Shown here: in pieces, positions 1-5,515 of the stretch | How the letters are laid out: every line of letters begins with the position of its first letter | Position numbering within the stretch: position 1 is the stretch's first letter | Assembly (NCBI GenBank): GCA_009392095.1 | Contig: VFHF01000279.1 | Location: 1-6,977, forward strand | Direction of reading: 5' to 3' | DNA: 6,977 bases | Origin: SAR202 cluster bacterium | GTDB lineage: Bacteria; Chloroflexota; Dehalococcoidia; Lucifugimonadales; UBA3495 | Notes under the pieces: generated by a model | The model's database searches: none | Told to the model about the DNA's origin: nothing | The model's input: the letters and a program-made list of their open reading frames with translations, nothing else | Program-made: the position numbers and the translations under genes

Positions 1-53
1 TGCTTCCAGTCCGTGGGATTATCCTCAACCGTATTCAAGGGTAATTTTAGCAT
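1..53 (-). CDS. Possible 5' end of a gene running off the left edge
   Basis: An ATG at 53-51 on the minus strand opens a frame with no stop up to the window edge. It would begin MLKLPLNTVEDNPTDWK. Only 17 codons are visible, no convincing Shine-Dalgarno precedes the ATG, and I recognise no family. The composition looks protein-like, and a gene in the same direction as the downstream lipoprotein gene is plausible. Chance is a real alternative, because a frame this short is often open by accident. The opposite strand is also open in one frame, up to a TGA at 61-63. Confidence 0.2.
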   Translation of the reverse strand, partial: MLKLPLNTVEDNPTDWK

Positions 54-266
54 CCGCGGCTGAATCAGGCTCAAATGATGGATATTACGAGATAAAATAG
101 ACGATTATCTATAATTTTAGTTGCCGTATCGCCGAAAACAGATATTTCTATACGTTTACAGTAACCGCCTTTTCTTGGTCATTCGGTGGTTTGGAGAAAT
201 GCAAGGAGCGTCCCATCTGAATGGGACGCCCTGATGCCTCTTGGACTAGACCCGGCCACGTTCAGG
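54..266. other. AT-rich intergenic region
   Basis: I see no supported gene here. The stretch from about 75 to 150 is clearly richer in A and T than the rest of the window. It holds the 9-mer TAATTTTAG once near 42-50 and again at 112-120. A TATAAT lies at 110-115 on the plus strand but has no matching -35 about 17 bases upstream. The one clear structure is the hairpin at 208-229, listed separately. Confidence 0.5.
208..229 (-). terminator. Hairpin after the lipoprotein gene, probable terminator
   Basis: Perfect 9-bp stem, GCGTCCCAT (208-216) and ATGGGACGC (221-229), around a 4-base loop. It sits 38 bases past the stop codon of the minus-strand lipoprotein gene. Read on that strand, the stem is followed by TCCTTGCATTTCTCC, which is only moderately T-rich. 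It therefore fits a weak intrinsic terminator or a 3'-end stabilising hairpin better than a strong terminator. Confidence 0.5.
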
Positions 267-1754
267 TTAACAGGTGAATCGCTCCGGTCCATTCACGCCG
301 GCAAGCGCCTCGAAGAATAAGGCCAGCTCCCCTGGGCTCACTCCGTTCATGGTGTGCAGATGGCCCCAGGCAGCGATAGCAACCTGACCATCCGCGATCC
401 GGTCGTACGGGCGAGCCACGCCCCAATCGTCAAACAGTTCAATGTCCTCCAACGCATCCCGGAGTCCCGTCACTTGGGCTGGGTTGGTGAAGTTGTAACT
501 CACTACTATGTTCCCGTGCTCCAGGTTGTGGACGATACGCTCATCTGGGAGGTCTTCGGTGTAAAAACCGCAGGAAGCAGGCCTGGACCAGTGCTCGCCG
601 GAAGTCGGTGGGGCATCGCTGTATCCCACTTTTTGGCCCTCGGGCACATGGCTGACGCTCTGCAGGATTGGGACTGGCTGCCCGATCGCGGTCGATATGA
701 CTCTGATCTCGGGTGTCCCCGGGGGTGTGCCACCGAATGTCTCTATGCTGGCCGGGGATGTTAGGTCACTGAAAAGGCCAGGGATATTCACCACGGGCAC
801 CGCTATCTCGATGGTTAGCCGGCTTCCGTCCCGGTCAATTATTAGTCCTTCCAATAGTCCGGCCGTGTCCGGATCTGGCAAGAACCCGGAGGCGAGAGCG
901 GCGATTCCACCGATGAACCCTTCGAACGATTCCGCTGCATCTTCATCGTTGAATTCCATGGTTACTTTCAGGTTGAGAGAATCGCCATCCAAATCGCCCC
1001 CCAGTCCCACGATATCCAGCGCTGAAATGAAATCCAAAGAGATTGGGAGGTCTCCTAACTGGGAGATGGAGCCCAGATCAGCGTCCTCGGCCAAGTCAGC
1101 TGGAACCTTCAAAGCAAAACCGAATATTCCGCTGTCAAGGTCGTTTAAGGCATCGATGAGGGAGTCCGATGCGGGGTCGGCATCTCCAACCTTTATGTCA
1201 ATGATATCGTTGATGGCCCCGCCGGTCCCAACCGCGAATGTAGAGCTATCCAGGACGCTCAATTCAAATTCGTCCGCATCGCCTGCCGGATAGTAAACGT
1301 TGCTTCCTTTGTAGACCTGTTGCACCAAATCTTCGCCGGAGACCGATTCCAATCCGGTTATCAGCGAAGCCTCGTCGAAACTGCCGTGCAGCAAAATCGC
1401 GAAATACTCAACGTCATCGTCATCCGTAATCTCCCCAAAAAAATCGGCCCTGCTGATGTCCTCGAACAACCCACCGGTCTGAAACTGCTCAATCTTGAAA
1501 AATTTACCGATTCCATCATCGTCTTCGGATGACCCCGATGAGAGCATCTCTACAAGCTCATCCGCGCCAAAATCGAAGGCTTCTAAGGCTTGGTTAGCCG
1601 CGACACTCCCTACAACATTGGCCCTCTGAGGCACCAAACTAACGGCGCTGCCGTCACCATCACTGCCGCTATCACCACCGCATGCGATGGCGAGAATCAT
1701 CAGCAATAGTCCGGCAGCCAAAGTCGTTCGCTTGATCGATCGGGAGATGCCCAT
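267..1754 (-). CDS. Lipoprotein with DUF3352-like region and C-terminal DUF3105 domain
   Basis: A 495-residue secreted protein, probably lipid-anchored to the outer face of the membrane; its biochemical role is unknown. Residues 1-24 form a signal peptide: basic start (RSIKR), hydrophobic core, then lipobox AIAC with the lipidated Cys at 25. A Gly/Ser/Asp linker follows (26-36). Residues about 40-330 are acidic, with alternating beta-like and helical stretches, and recall DUF3352-type proteins; this match is from memory and weak. Residues about 365-495 fit DUF3105: SGEHW (385-389), Cys395, VHNLEHG (408-414), AAWG (461-464), HLH (465-467) and a final Cys495. The repeated His residues suggest metal or haem binding, but that is inference. 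The start is supported by GAGGA five bases upstream of the ATG. The gene stands alone, divergent from rsfS, with a hairpin after its stop. Confidence 0.82.
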   Translation of the reverse strand: MGISRSIKRTTLAAGLLLMILAIACGGDSGSDGDGSAVSLVPQRANVVGSVAANQALEAFDFGADELVEMLSSGSSEDDDGIGKFFKIEQFQTGGLFEDISRADFFGEITDDDDVEYFAILLHGSFDEASLITGLESVSGEDLVQQVYKGSNVYYPAGDADEFELSVLDSSTFAVGTGGAINDIIDIKVGDADPASDSLIDALNDLDSGIFGFALKVPADLAEDADLGSISQLGDLPISLDFISALDIVGLGGDLDGDSLNLKVTMEFNDEDAAESFEGFIGGIAALASGFLPDPDTAGLLEGLIIDRDGSRLTIEIAVPVVNIPGLFSDLTSPASIETFGGTPPGTPEIRVISTAIGQPVPILQSVSHVPEGQKVGYSDAPPTSGEHWSRPASCGFYTEDLPDERIVHNLEHGNIVVSYNFTNPAQVTGLRDALEDIELFDDWGVARPYDRIADGQVAIAAWGHLHTMNGVSPGELALFFEALAGVNGPERFTC

Positions 1755-1758
1755 ATAT

Positions 1759-1763
1759 TCCTC
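1759..1763 (-). promoter_or_regulatory. Ribosome binding site of the lipoprotein gene
   Basis: GAGGA on the minus strand, with its core GAGG ending five bases before the ATG at 1754-1752. Together with the signal peptide that starts at this ATG, it fixes the start codon. Confidence 0.7.
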
Positions 1764-1769
1764 TTAGTT

Positions 1770-1778
1770 TCTATACCA
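1770..1778 (-). promoter_or_regulatory. Possible extended -10 element of the lipoprotein gene
   Basis: The minus strand reads TGGTATAGA, a TG-N-TATAGA extended -10. No good -35 lies 16-18 bases upstream. Initiation from it would fall at about 1763, on the ribosome binding site, leaving almost no leader. This makes it doubtful, and a promoter further upstream within 1780-1960 is as likely. Confidence 0.22.
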
Positions 1779-1809
1779 GGCCCTAGGGAAAATACGTTCT
1801 TGCCGGTAG

Positions 1810-1882
1810 TCTGGATTGTTTCCCGCCGTACTCATTGGTCATTGACCAGGCTAACGACCCCTGTCGATTAACACAATCCAGA
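1810..1882. repeat. 10-bp inverted repeat enclosing a palindrome, divergent intergenic region
   Basis: TCTGGATTGT (1810-1819) and its exact reverse complement ACAATCCAGA (1873-1882) lie 53 bases apart. Between them is the 13-bp palindrome at 1836-1848. The element is roughly 55 bases from the lipoprotein start on one side and 57 bases from the rsfS -35 box on the other. No T-run follows either arm, so it does not look like a terminator. A paired operator, a DNA-looping site or a structured leader of the lipoprotein mRNA are all possible. Confidence 0.6.
1836..1848. promoter_or_regulatory. Palindromic operator candidate TGGTCATTGACCA
   Basis: Perfect 6-bp arms TGGTCA and TGACCA around a single T, in the middle of the divergent region. 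The TGGT...ACCA form resembles sites of FadR-type GntR regulators (YGTM...KACR-like half sites). That family assignment is an inference from the motif alone, and no regulator gene is in the window. The contained TTGACC has no -10 partner at the right distance, so it is not read as a promoter. Confidence 0.35.
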
Positions 1883-1938
1883 AATCAAACTATTTACCCG
1901 GAATTTACGGAATGAACGGCCTCTTTCAATACGGTTTA

Positions 1939-1967
1939 TTGACCCCGTTCCACGCCTGGCCTATACT
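1939..1967 (+). promoter_or_regulatory. sigma70-type promoter of rsfS
   Basis: TTGACC (1939-1944), a 17-base spacer, then TATACT (1962-1967). Each box is one base off consensus and the spacing is optimal. Initiation would fall near 1974, giving a 5' leader of about 48 bases before the proposed rsfS start. The 16S promoter at the right end uses the same TATACT box and the same spacing. Confidence 0.82.
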
Positions 1968-2009
1968 CGATTTAGCAGTTCGCAAACGACAATAGCCTAT
2001 AAGGGATTC

Positions 2010-2014
2010 GGAGG
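2010..2014 (+). promoter_or_regulatory. Ribosome binding site that places the rsfS start at a CTG
   Basis: GGAGG, the strongest Shine-Dalgarno core in the window. It ends seven bases before an in-frame CTG (2022) and four before an in-frame ATT (2019). The first in-frame ATG/GTG/TTG codon is the TTG at 2037, 22 bases away, which is too far for normal initiation. Confidence 0.7.
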
Positions 2015-2021
2015 CAAAATT

Positions 2022-2381
2022 CTGGAAGTCCAGCAATTGGAACCGTCGGAAGTCGCTCGCTTGATCGTCGAGGTTGCTTCGGAAAAACTTGCCGCCGACA
2101 TCGTCATGCTGGACCTGCGGGGTCTGGCTTCTTTCACCGATTACTTCGTGGTCATGTCCGCAGACTCTTCACGGCTGATTCAGGCCTTGGAAGAAGACAT
2201 CGCCACCACCATGAAGCAGTCCAACCTGTCCATTCACCGCCGGGAGGGGACCGCGGCCTCAGGATGGGTATTGATGGATTGTAGCGACGTTATCGTCCAC
2301 ATATTTTCGCCCGAGGAACGGGAATTCTTCGGCCTGGAGAAGCTCTGGGCCCGGGCCCCTCAAGTAGTGAGGGTCCTCTAA
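2022..2381 (+). CDS. rsfS: Ribosomal silencing factor RsfS (Iojap family)
   Basis: RsfS binds ribosomal protein uL14 on the 50S subunit and blocks joining with the 30S, lowering translation in starved or stationary cells. As called here the protein has 119 residues, close to the usual length. It shows family motifs: LDLRGLASFTDYFVVMSADSSR in the N-terminal half (given as key stretch TDYFVVMS), then EG...GWVLMDCSDVIVHIF and the C-terminal FFGLEKLWARAP. The usual start choice would be TTG 2037 (114 residues), but the only good GGAGG lies seven bases before CTG 2022, and the frame between encodes LEVQQ. I therefore start at 2022, with ATT 2019 as an alternative. It is a single-gene unit with its own promoter and terminator. 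The common neighbours nadD and proA are absent. Confidence 0.88.
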   Translation: MEVQQLEPSEVARLIVEVASEKLAADIVMLDLRGLASFTDYFVVMSADSSRLIQALEEDIATTMKQSNLSIHRREGTAASGWVLMDCSDVIVHIFSPEEREFFGLEKLWARAPQVVRVL

Positions 2382-2410
2382 GCCGAAACTTCCCATCCGG
2401 TAATCAAAGT

Positions 2411-2447
2411 AAAGGGCACGGTTGTACCGTGCCTTTTGTGTTTTCTT
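2411..2447 (+). terminator. Rho-independent terminator of rsfS
   Basis: GGCACGGT (2415-2422) pairs with ACCGTGCC (2426-2433) around a 3-base loop. The stem extends outward by one G-T pair and three A-T pairs, to about 12 bp. It is followed by TTTT and, after GTG, a second TTTT. It lies 30 bases past the rsfS stop. On the minus strand the stem is followed by CTTTACTTTGATT, so it may also stop read-through from ndk. Confidence 0.85.
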
Positions 2448-2490
2448 AAGCCCCCTAAACATAGAAGAGGGCAAGGCGATTTTTGTAGGC

Positions 2491-2508
2491 GCGGGTTATT
2501 CAACCCGC
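2491..2508. repeat. Short hairpin resembling a dispersed intergenic repeat
   Basis: GCGGGTT (2491-2497) and AACCCGC (2502-2508) form a 7-bp stem with a 4-base loop, inside the context TTTTGTAGGC...CCTCG. The wording (TTGTAGG plus a GCGGGTT hairpin) is like small dispersed palindromic repeats of some bacterial genomes. No T-run follows on either strand, although it sits 49 bases after the ndk stop and could shape that 3' end. One copy cannot show that it is dispersed. Confidence 0.4.
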
Positions 2509-2556
2509 CTCGTCCGCCTTCATCCTAGATACGGATGTCCCCGCAGACCTCGGAGA

Positions 2557-3006
2557 TCACTCTTTGATCCAGCCGTCATTGGCCCGGGTGTAGTCCAGTA
2601 GTTCTCCGGCTCCGAAGAATAGGGCCAATTCCCTTTCGGCCGATTCCCGGCTGTCAGACCCGTGCACAAGGTTGCGGCCGATGTCCAGGGCCAAGTCTCC
2701 CCGGATGGTCCCCGGAGGAGATGTTGTTGGGCTAGTCTGACCCATGGTGTTCCGCACTGCTTCCACTGCGTTTTCGGCTTCCCAGGCCATTGCCACTACT
2801 GGACTGGATGTGATGAACGCCACCAACCCGGCGAAGAACGGCCGGTCCACATGCTCGCCGTAGTGTTGCCGGGCCAAGGCGTCGTTCACCTGCATCAATT
2901 TCATACCCACTAATTTAAGTCCGCGGCGTTCCAGACGGCTGATGATCTCTCCGATCAGGCCGCGCTGAACTCCATCGGGTTTTACCAGCACCAAGGTGCG
3001 CTCCAT
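2557..3006 (-). CDS. ndk: Nucleoside diphosphate kinase
   Basis: Transfers the terminal phosphate from ATP to other (deoxy)nucleoside diphosphates through a phosphohistidine, keeping NTP and dNTP pools balanced in the cytoplasm. The 149 residues match the usual compact NDK length. Visible signatures are the N-terminal TLVLVKPDGVQRGLIGEI, with Lys9, and the active-site stretch TIRGDLALDIGRNLVHGSDS with the phosphorylated histidine at 115, followed by E/F-rich helices. The segment QTSPTTSPPGT (90-100) is richer in Ser/Thr/Pro than the common form, but sits at the usual variable loop. The ATG is supported by AAGGA seven bases upstream. It lies 64 bases after the oxidoreductase gene and is the last gene of the minus-strand cluster; it may be co-transcribed or have its own promoter in that gap. 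Confidence 0.97.
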   Translation of the reverse strand: MERTLVLVKPDGVQRGLIGEIISRLERRGLKLVGMKLMQVNDALARQHYGEHVDRPFFAGLVAFITSSPVVAMAWEAENAVEAVRNTMGQTSPTTSPPGTIRGDLALDIGRNLVHGSDSRESAERELALFFGAGELLDYTRANDGWIKE

Positions 3007-3044
3007 TCGTTATTCCTTCGCGAACTCCCGTTCGTCTTATTGAA

Positions 3045-3069
3045 TTATTGGATTCTGGGTTATTGGATT
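3045..3069. repeat. Two 10-bp direct repeats, 15-base period
   Basis: TTATTGGATT occurs at 3045-3054 and 3060-3069, separated by CTGGG. A degenerate third unit (TTATTGAATT) overlaps just before, at 3037-3046. The second copy ends one base before the oxidoreductase stop codon. Its position upstream of ndk (minus strand) could be regulatory or just a small slippage repeat. Confidence 0.6.
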
Positions 3070-3070
3070 T

Positions 3071-4222
3071 TCATGTCCGGGTGCTCGCTGAGTCCTCCAG
3101 CTTGAAATGGACTCCTCGGGATTCCATGTCCCACATGAATGGTGCCGGGTCCATCGCCTCGGGCGGATACACTCCGGGACCGGGCAATTCTCGTTCGACC
3201 AGGAGTCCTGCGCCGACCACCAGGCACGAAGCAGTGGCCAAGGCAATGTCTCCCTGGGGAAATGAGTAGGTCATTGTCAGTTCCGCCTCGCGGCCCTCTC
3301 GGACTCCCTTGACCCGCACTTGCCGGGGCAGTCTGCCGGGGTCAGGGCTATCGCCAGCCCGTTGTGTGCCAGCCAAAACCGCTGCCGACAATGCCGCCGG
3401 TGTAATGGAAACGCCGTCCACTTCCAGCGTTTCTTCAGAGGCGAAACCGGCATCAACAAGGCCTTTCAATGTTTCGGTCGTGTCCGGATCGGAAAAACCT
3501 CGCCACAGCGAAGCGTGTAGCAAACCCTTGAACGACATCGGGATGGTCACCGTTTCCAATCCCACGTTGTAACAACGAATGTTATCCCACGGTGCCGGGA
3601 ATGCAACGTCTTGGAATTCGGACATGCCCGACGTCTGAGTCCACCTTCCCCGATCGTAGAGCAGTGCCGATTGACTGAACAGGGCCAAACGGTGACGCCA
3701 AACCGCCTCGCTGCGGTAGGAGGCATCGTTCACCATGAAGAACCGGACCTCTTCCACAATGTCCATACGGCCAGCCATGTGACGCGCCAACACATTCGTC
3801 TGGCCAGGACTGGCTCCCAGGCCCGGAAGCACTCCAACTCCACGGTGCTTCGCCAGAGAACCAAGGTACTCGGACTCGAAGACGCTCTGTAAGGTCTCCA
3901 CGTCGTCATTGATGTCGGCATAGGGGATACCGGCCTCAATTACGGTGCGCATCAGAGATAAGGTATCCCGGTTGAAGGGGCCAGTGGTGTTTAAGACTAC
4001 CGATACTCCACCTAGAGACTTCGCTAGTTGGTCTTCCTGGCGGTAGTCCAATTGCCGGGCTGTGATGGGGCCTTCCAGGGTGTGTGCCAGATCGTTGGCC
4101 CGCTGCAGGTCTCGGTCAGCCACGATAACCTGCTGAAACTTGCCGCACTCCAGCGCCAGGCGAGCGGTGGCTGCGCCCATCGTGCCGCAGCCGATTATCA
4201 AGGCTGTAAAGTCGGCCATCAC
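3071..4222 (-). CDS. Saccharopine dehydrogenase-like NAD(P)-binding oxidoreductase
   Basis: A 383-residue soluble enzyme of the saccharopine dehydrogenase / carboxynorspermidine synthase-like superfamily; the substrate is unknown. The N-terminal Rossmann fold shows TALIIGCGTMG (dinucleotide loop at 11-16) followed by an Ala-rich helix and VIVADRD, the acidic end of strand 2, where Arg37 may favour NADP. Further family marks are VVLNTTGPF (75-83), IPYADINDD, and LPGLGASPGQTN in the central domain. The tail ALATASCLVVGAGLL...GPGVYPPEAMDP matches the C-terminal helix and PPE.LDP motif of the family. The GTG start at 4222 shares its first base with the tsaB stop TAG; the next codon is an ATG (4219) and is an equally good start. 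No strong Shine-Dalgarno is seen, so translational coupling to tsaB is likely. Lysine metabolism genes are absent here, so calling it a true saccharopine dehydrogenase is not justified. Confidence 0.85.
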   Translation of the reverse strand: MMADFTALIIGCGTMGAATARLALECGKFQQVIVADRDLQRANDLAHTLEGPITARQLDYRQEDQLAKSLGGVSVVLNTTGPFNRDTLSLMRTVIEAGIPYADINDDVETLQSVFESEYLGSLAKHRGVGVLPGLGASPGQTNVLARHMAGRMDIVEEVRFFMVNDASYRSEAVWRHRLALFSQSALLYDRGRWTQTSGMSEFQDVAFPAPWDNIRCYNVGLETVTIPMSFKGLLHASLWRGFSDPDTTETLKGLVDAGFASEETLEVDGVSITPAALSAAVLAGTQRAGDSPDPGRLPRQVRVKGVREGREAELTMTYSFPQGDIALATASCLVVGAGLLVERELPGPGVYPPEAMDPAPFMWDMESRGVHFKLEDSASTRT

Positions 4223-4947
4223 TACCGGACTTGGCCCCGAACGTTCCTACGACTTTGGGGCACCCGGCCGCGCTTTTTGGGTACGCCGATGCTAGGCATG
4301 CGCAGATATTCGGGCTGCAGCGTAACTAAGTCGTCGAACTCCCCAGCGGCTAGCCTTTTTTGCCCGATGACAGCCAAAGCCCATGCCCGGGACGCCGGCA
4401 CCGGTGTGACGATCTGGGCGTGGTCGCCCAATGCCCCAGAAATCTGTTCCCTCCAGGCATCCACCCCCTCACCGCAGAAGATTGTTGGACTGGAAATCCC
4501 GTTCGTGACTTCGGTCATCAATTCTTCGGCGGTGCAAACGCGGTCTTCTCTTAGCCTGACCCCGTCCGGACTGAACAGGGCGGTCGCACACTCTTCCCGG
4601 CCCGCCTCCAGCAATGCGCAGACTGGGATGCCGGAATCGATGTAGGCATAAGCTTCCAAGTCGAGGGTCCCAACGCCGATTATCGGTTTCTTGGCCACCA
4701 AAGCCAGTCCCTTGGCTGCGCTGATCCCCACTCGAAGAGCGCTGAACCCGCCCGGTCCCAACGCCACGGCAACACCGTCCAACTCACCAGCGGTCAAGCC
4801 ACCGTGCTCCAAGATGTTCACCACCGCCGGCATGAGTTCGGCAGTATGGTTATAGGTGGAGTGCCAGGCGTGCGACGCCAAAACGCGGTCCTCATTTGCG
4901 AGGGCCACGCCTGCGTAACGGGTTGAGGTGTCCAGGGCCAGGAGCAT
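4222..4947 (-). CDS. tsaB: tRNA t6A biosynthesis protein TsaB (YeaZ family)
   Basis: Non-catalytic ASKHA-fold partner of TsaD. With TsaE they transfer threonylcarbamoyl to A37 of ANN-decoding tRNAs. The 241 residues match the family length. Visible marks are the N-terminal LLALDTSTRYAGVAL, HTAELMPAV (34-42 region), and the long conserved stretch VALGPGGFSALRVGISAAKGLAL followed by PIIGVGTLDLEAYA. The Cys- and charge-rich C-terminal half is more variable, and the basic tail KKRGRVPQSRR is probably flexible. The ATG at 4947 has a weak GGA eight bases upstream. It follows tsaE after 70 bases and ends on the start codon of the oxidoreductase gene. rimI and tsaD, which often come next, are not in the window. 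Confidence 0.95.
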   Translation of the reverse strand: MLLALDTSTRYAGVALANEDRVLASHAWHSTYNHTAELMPAVVNILEHGGLTAGELDGVAVALGPGGFSALRVGISAAKGLALVAKKPIIGVGTLDLEAYAYIDSGIPVCALLEAGREECATALFSPDGVRLREDRVCTAEELMTEVTNGISSPTIFCGEGVDAWREQISGALGDHAQIVTPVPASRAWALAVIGQKRLAAGEFDDLVTLQPEYLRMPSIGVPKKRGRVPQSRRNVRGQVR

Positions 4948-5017
4948 CTTTGTTTTCCGTTAGTTAAAGTTTGTTTGCCTGGAATTGCGTTGGTACGGAA
5001 ATCCCCCAGTCACCCCT

Positions 5018-5512
5018 CTACGAGAAGGAGGTCTTTTTCGTCAGCGATTCTAGTAGTTTTTTGAACCTAGATCGTTCTACAGCGATTCCGGGTTCCACTG
5101 TGATATTTCGGCTATCCGGGTCGTCACCGTAATCGAGGTCGATCCACAGACAGTCTTCGGGGAACAGCTCGGTTGCCCGGTCGGCCCATTCTATGACGCA
5201 GATACCGTCACTGAAGAGTTGCTCGTCGAGCCCAAGGTCCCAGGCTTCCGCAGCGCTTCCCATACGGTAGAGGTCTACGTGATGAAGGGTCAATCGCCCG
5301 TGGTGGCGGGTCATCAACACAAAGGTTGGGCTTCGCACATAGCCCTCGACGCCCAATCCCAGAGCAATACCCTGAGTCAGGCAGGTCTTTCCTGCTCCAA
5401 GCTCTCCAGTCAATAGAATGACATCTCCAGCAGAGACTTGCTCGCCGATGGTCCGGCCCAGTTCTTGGGTCGATTCCGCACCGTTGGATTGGATGTGCAA
5501 GGAGGTGGTCAT
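5018..5512 (-). CDS. tsaE: tRNA t6A biosynthesis ATPase TsaE (YjeE family)
   Basis: P-loop ATPase that binds the TsaB-TsaD complex and resets it between rounds of t6A formation in the cytoplasm. The 164 residues are near the family length. The Walker A loop GELGAGKT is at 36-43, with Lys42 and Thr43 contacting the nucleotide phosphates. SPTF at 61-64 is the switch-like motif, HHVDLYR at 77-83 carries the Walker B Asp80, and VIEWAD at 106-111 is the family signature. The last 20 residues are basic and probably flexible. The ATG is only 3 bases after the thiL stop, so the two are almost surely on one mRNA; no strong Shine-Dalgarno is visible and coupling is likely. tsaB follows after a 70-base gap that holds nothing I recognise. 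Confidence 0.96.
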   Translation of the reverse strand: MTTSLHIQSNGAESTQELGRTIGEQVSAGDVILLTGELGAGKTCLTQGIALGLGVEGYVRSPTFVLMTRHHGRLTLHHVDLYRMGSAAEAWDLGLDEQLFSDGICVIEWADRATELFPEDCLWIDLDYGDDPDSRNITVEPGIAVERSRFKKLLESLTKKTSFS

Positions 5513-5515
5513 AAC

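Noticed and set aside
697..1293. 198-codon open frame on the plus strand inside the lipoprotein gene
   Set aside because: It is antisense to a well-supported gene, has Ser/Pro-rich low-complexity composition typical of a shadow frame, and matches no family.
1842..1871. TTGACC in the palindrome as a second rsfS promoter
   Set aside because: No acceptable -10 box lies 16-18 bases downstream, while the promoter at 1939-1967 is near consensus.
2347..2358. Perfect 12-bp palindrome GGGCCCGGGCCC at the end of rsfS
   Set aside because: It encodes the conserved WARAP residues near the RsfS C-terminus, so protein constraint and GC-rich codons explain it well enough.
2382..2556. tRNA or small RNA gene between rsfS and ndk
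   Set aside because: The two hairpins found are too short for a cloverleaf, no TTCRANY T-loop is present, and no separate promoter is visible.
4028..4645. 205-codon open frame on the plus strand across the oxidoreductase and tsaB
   Set aside because: It lies antisense to two genes with clear family motifs and shows no motif or ribosome binding site of its own.
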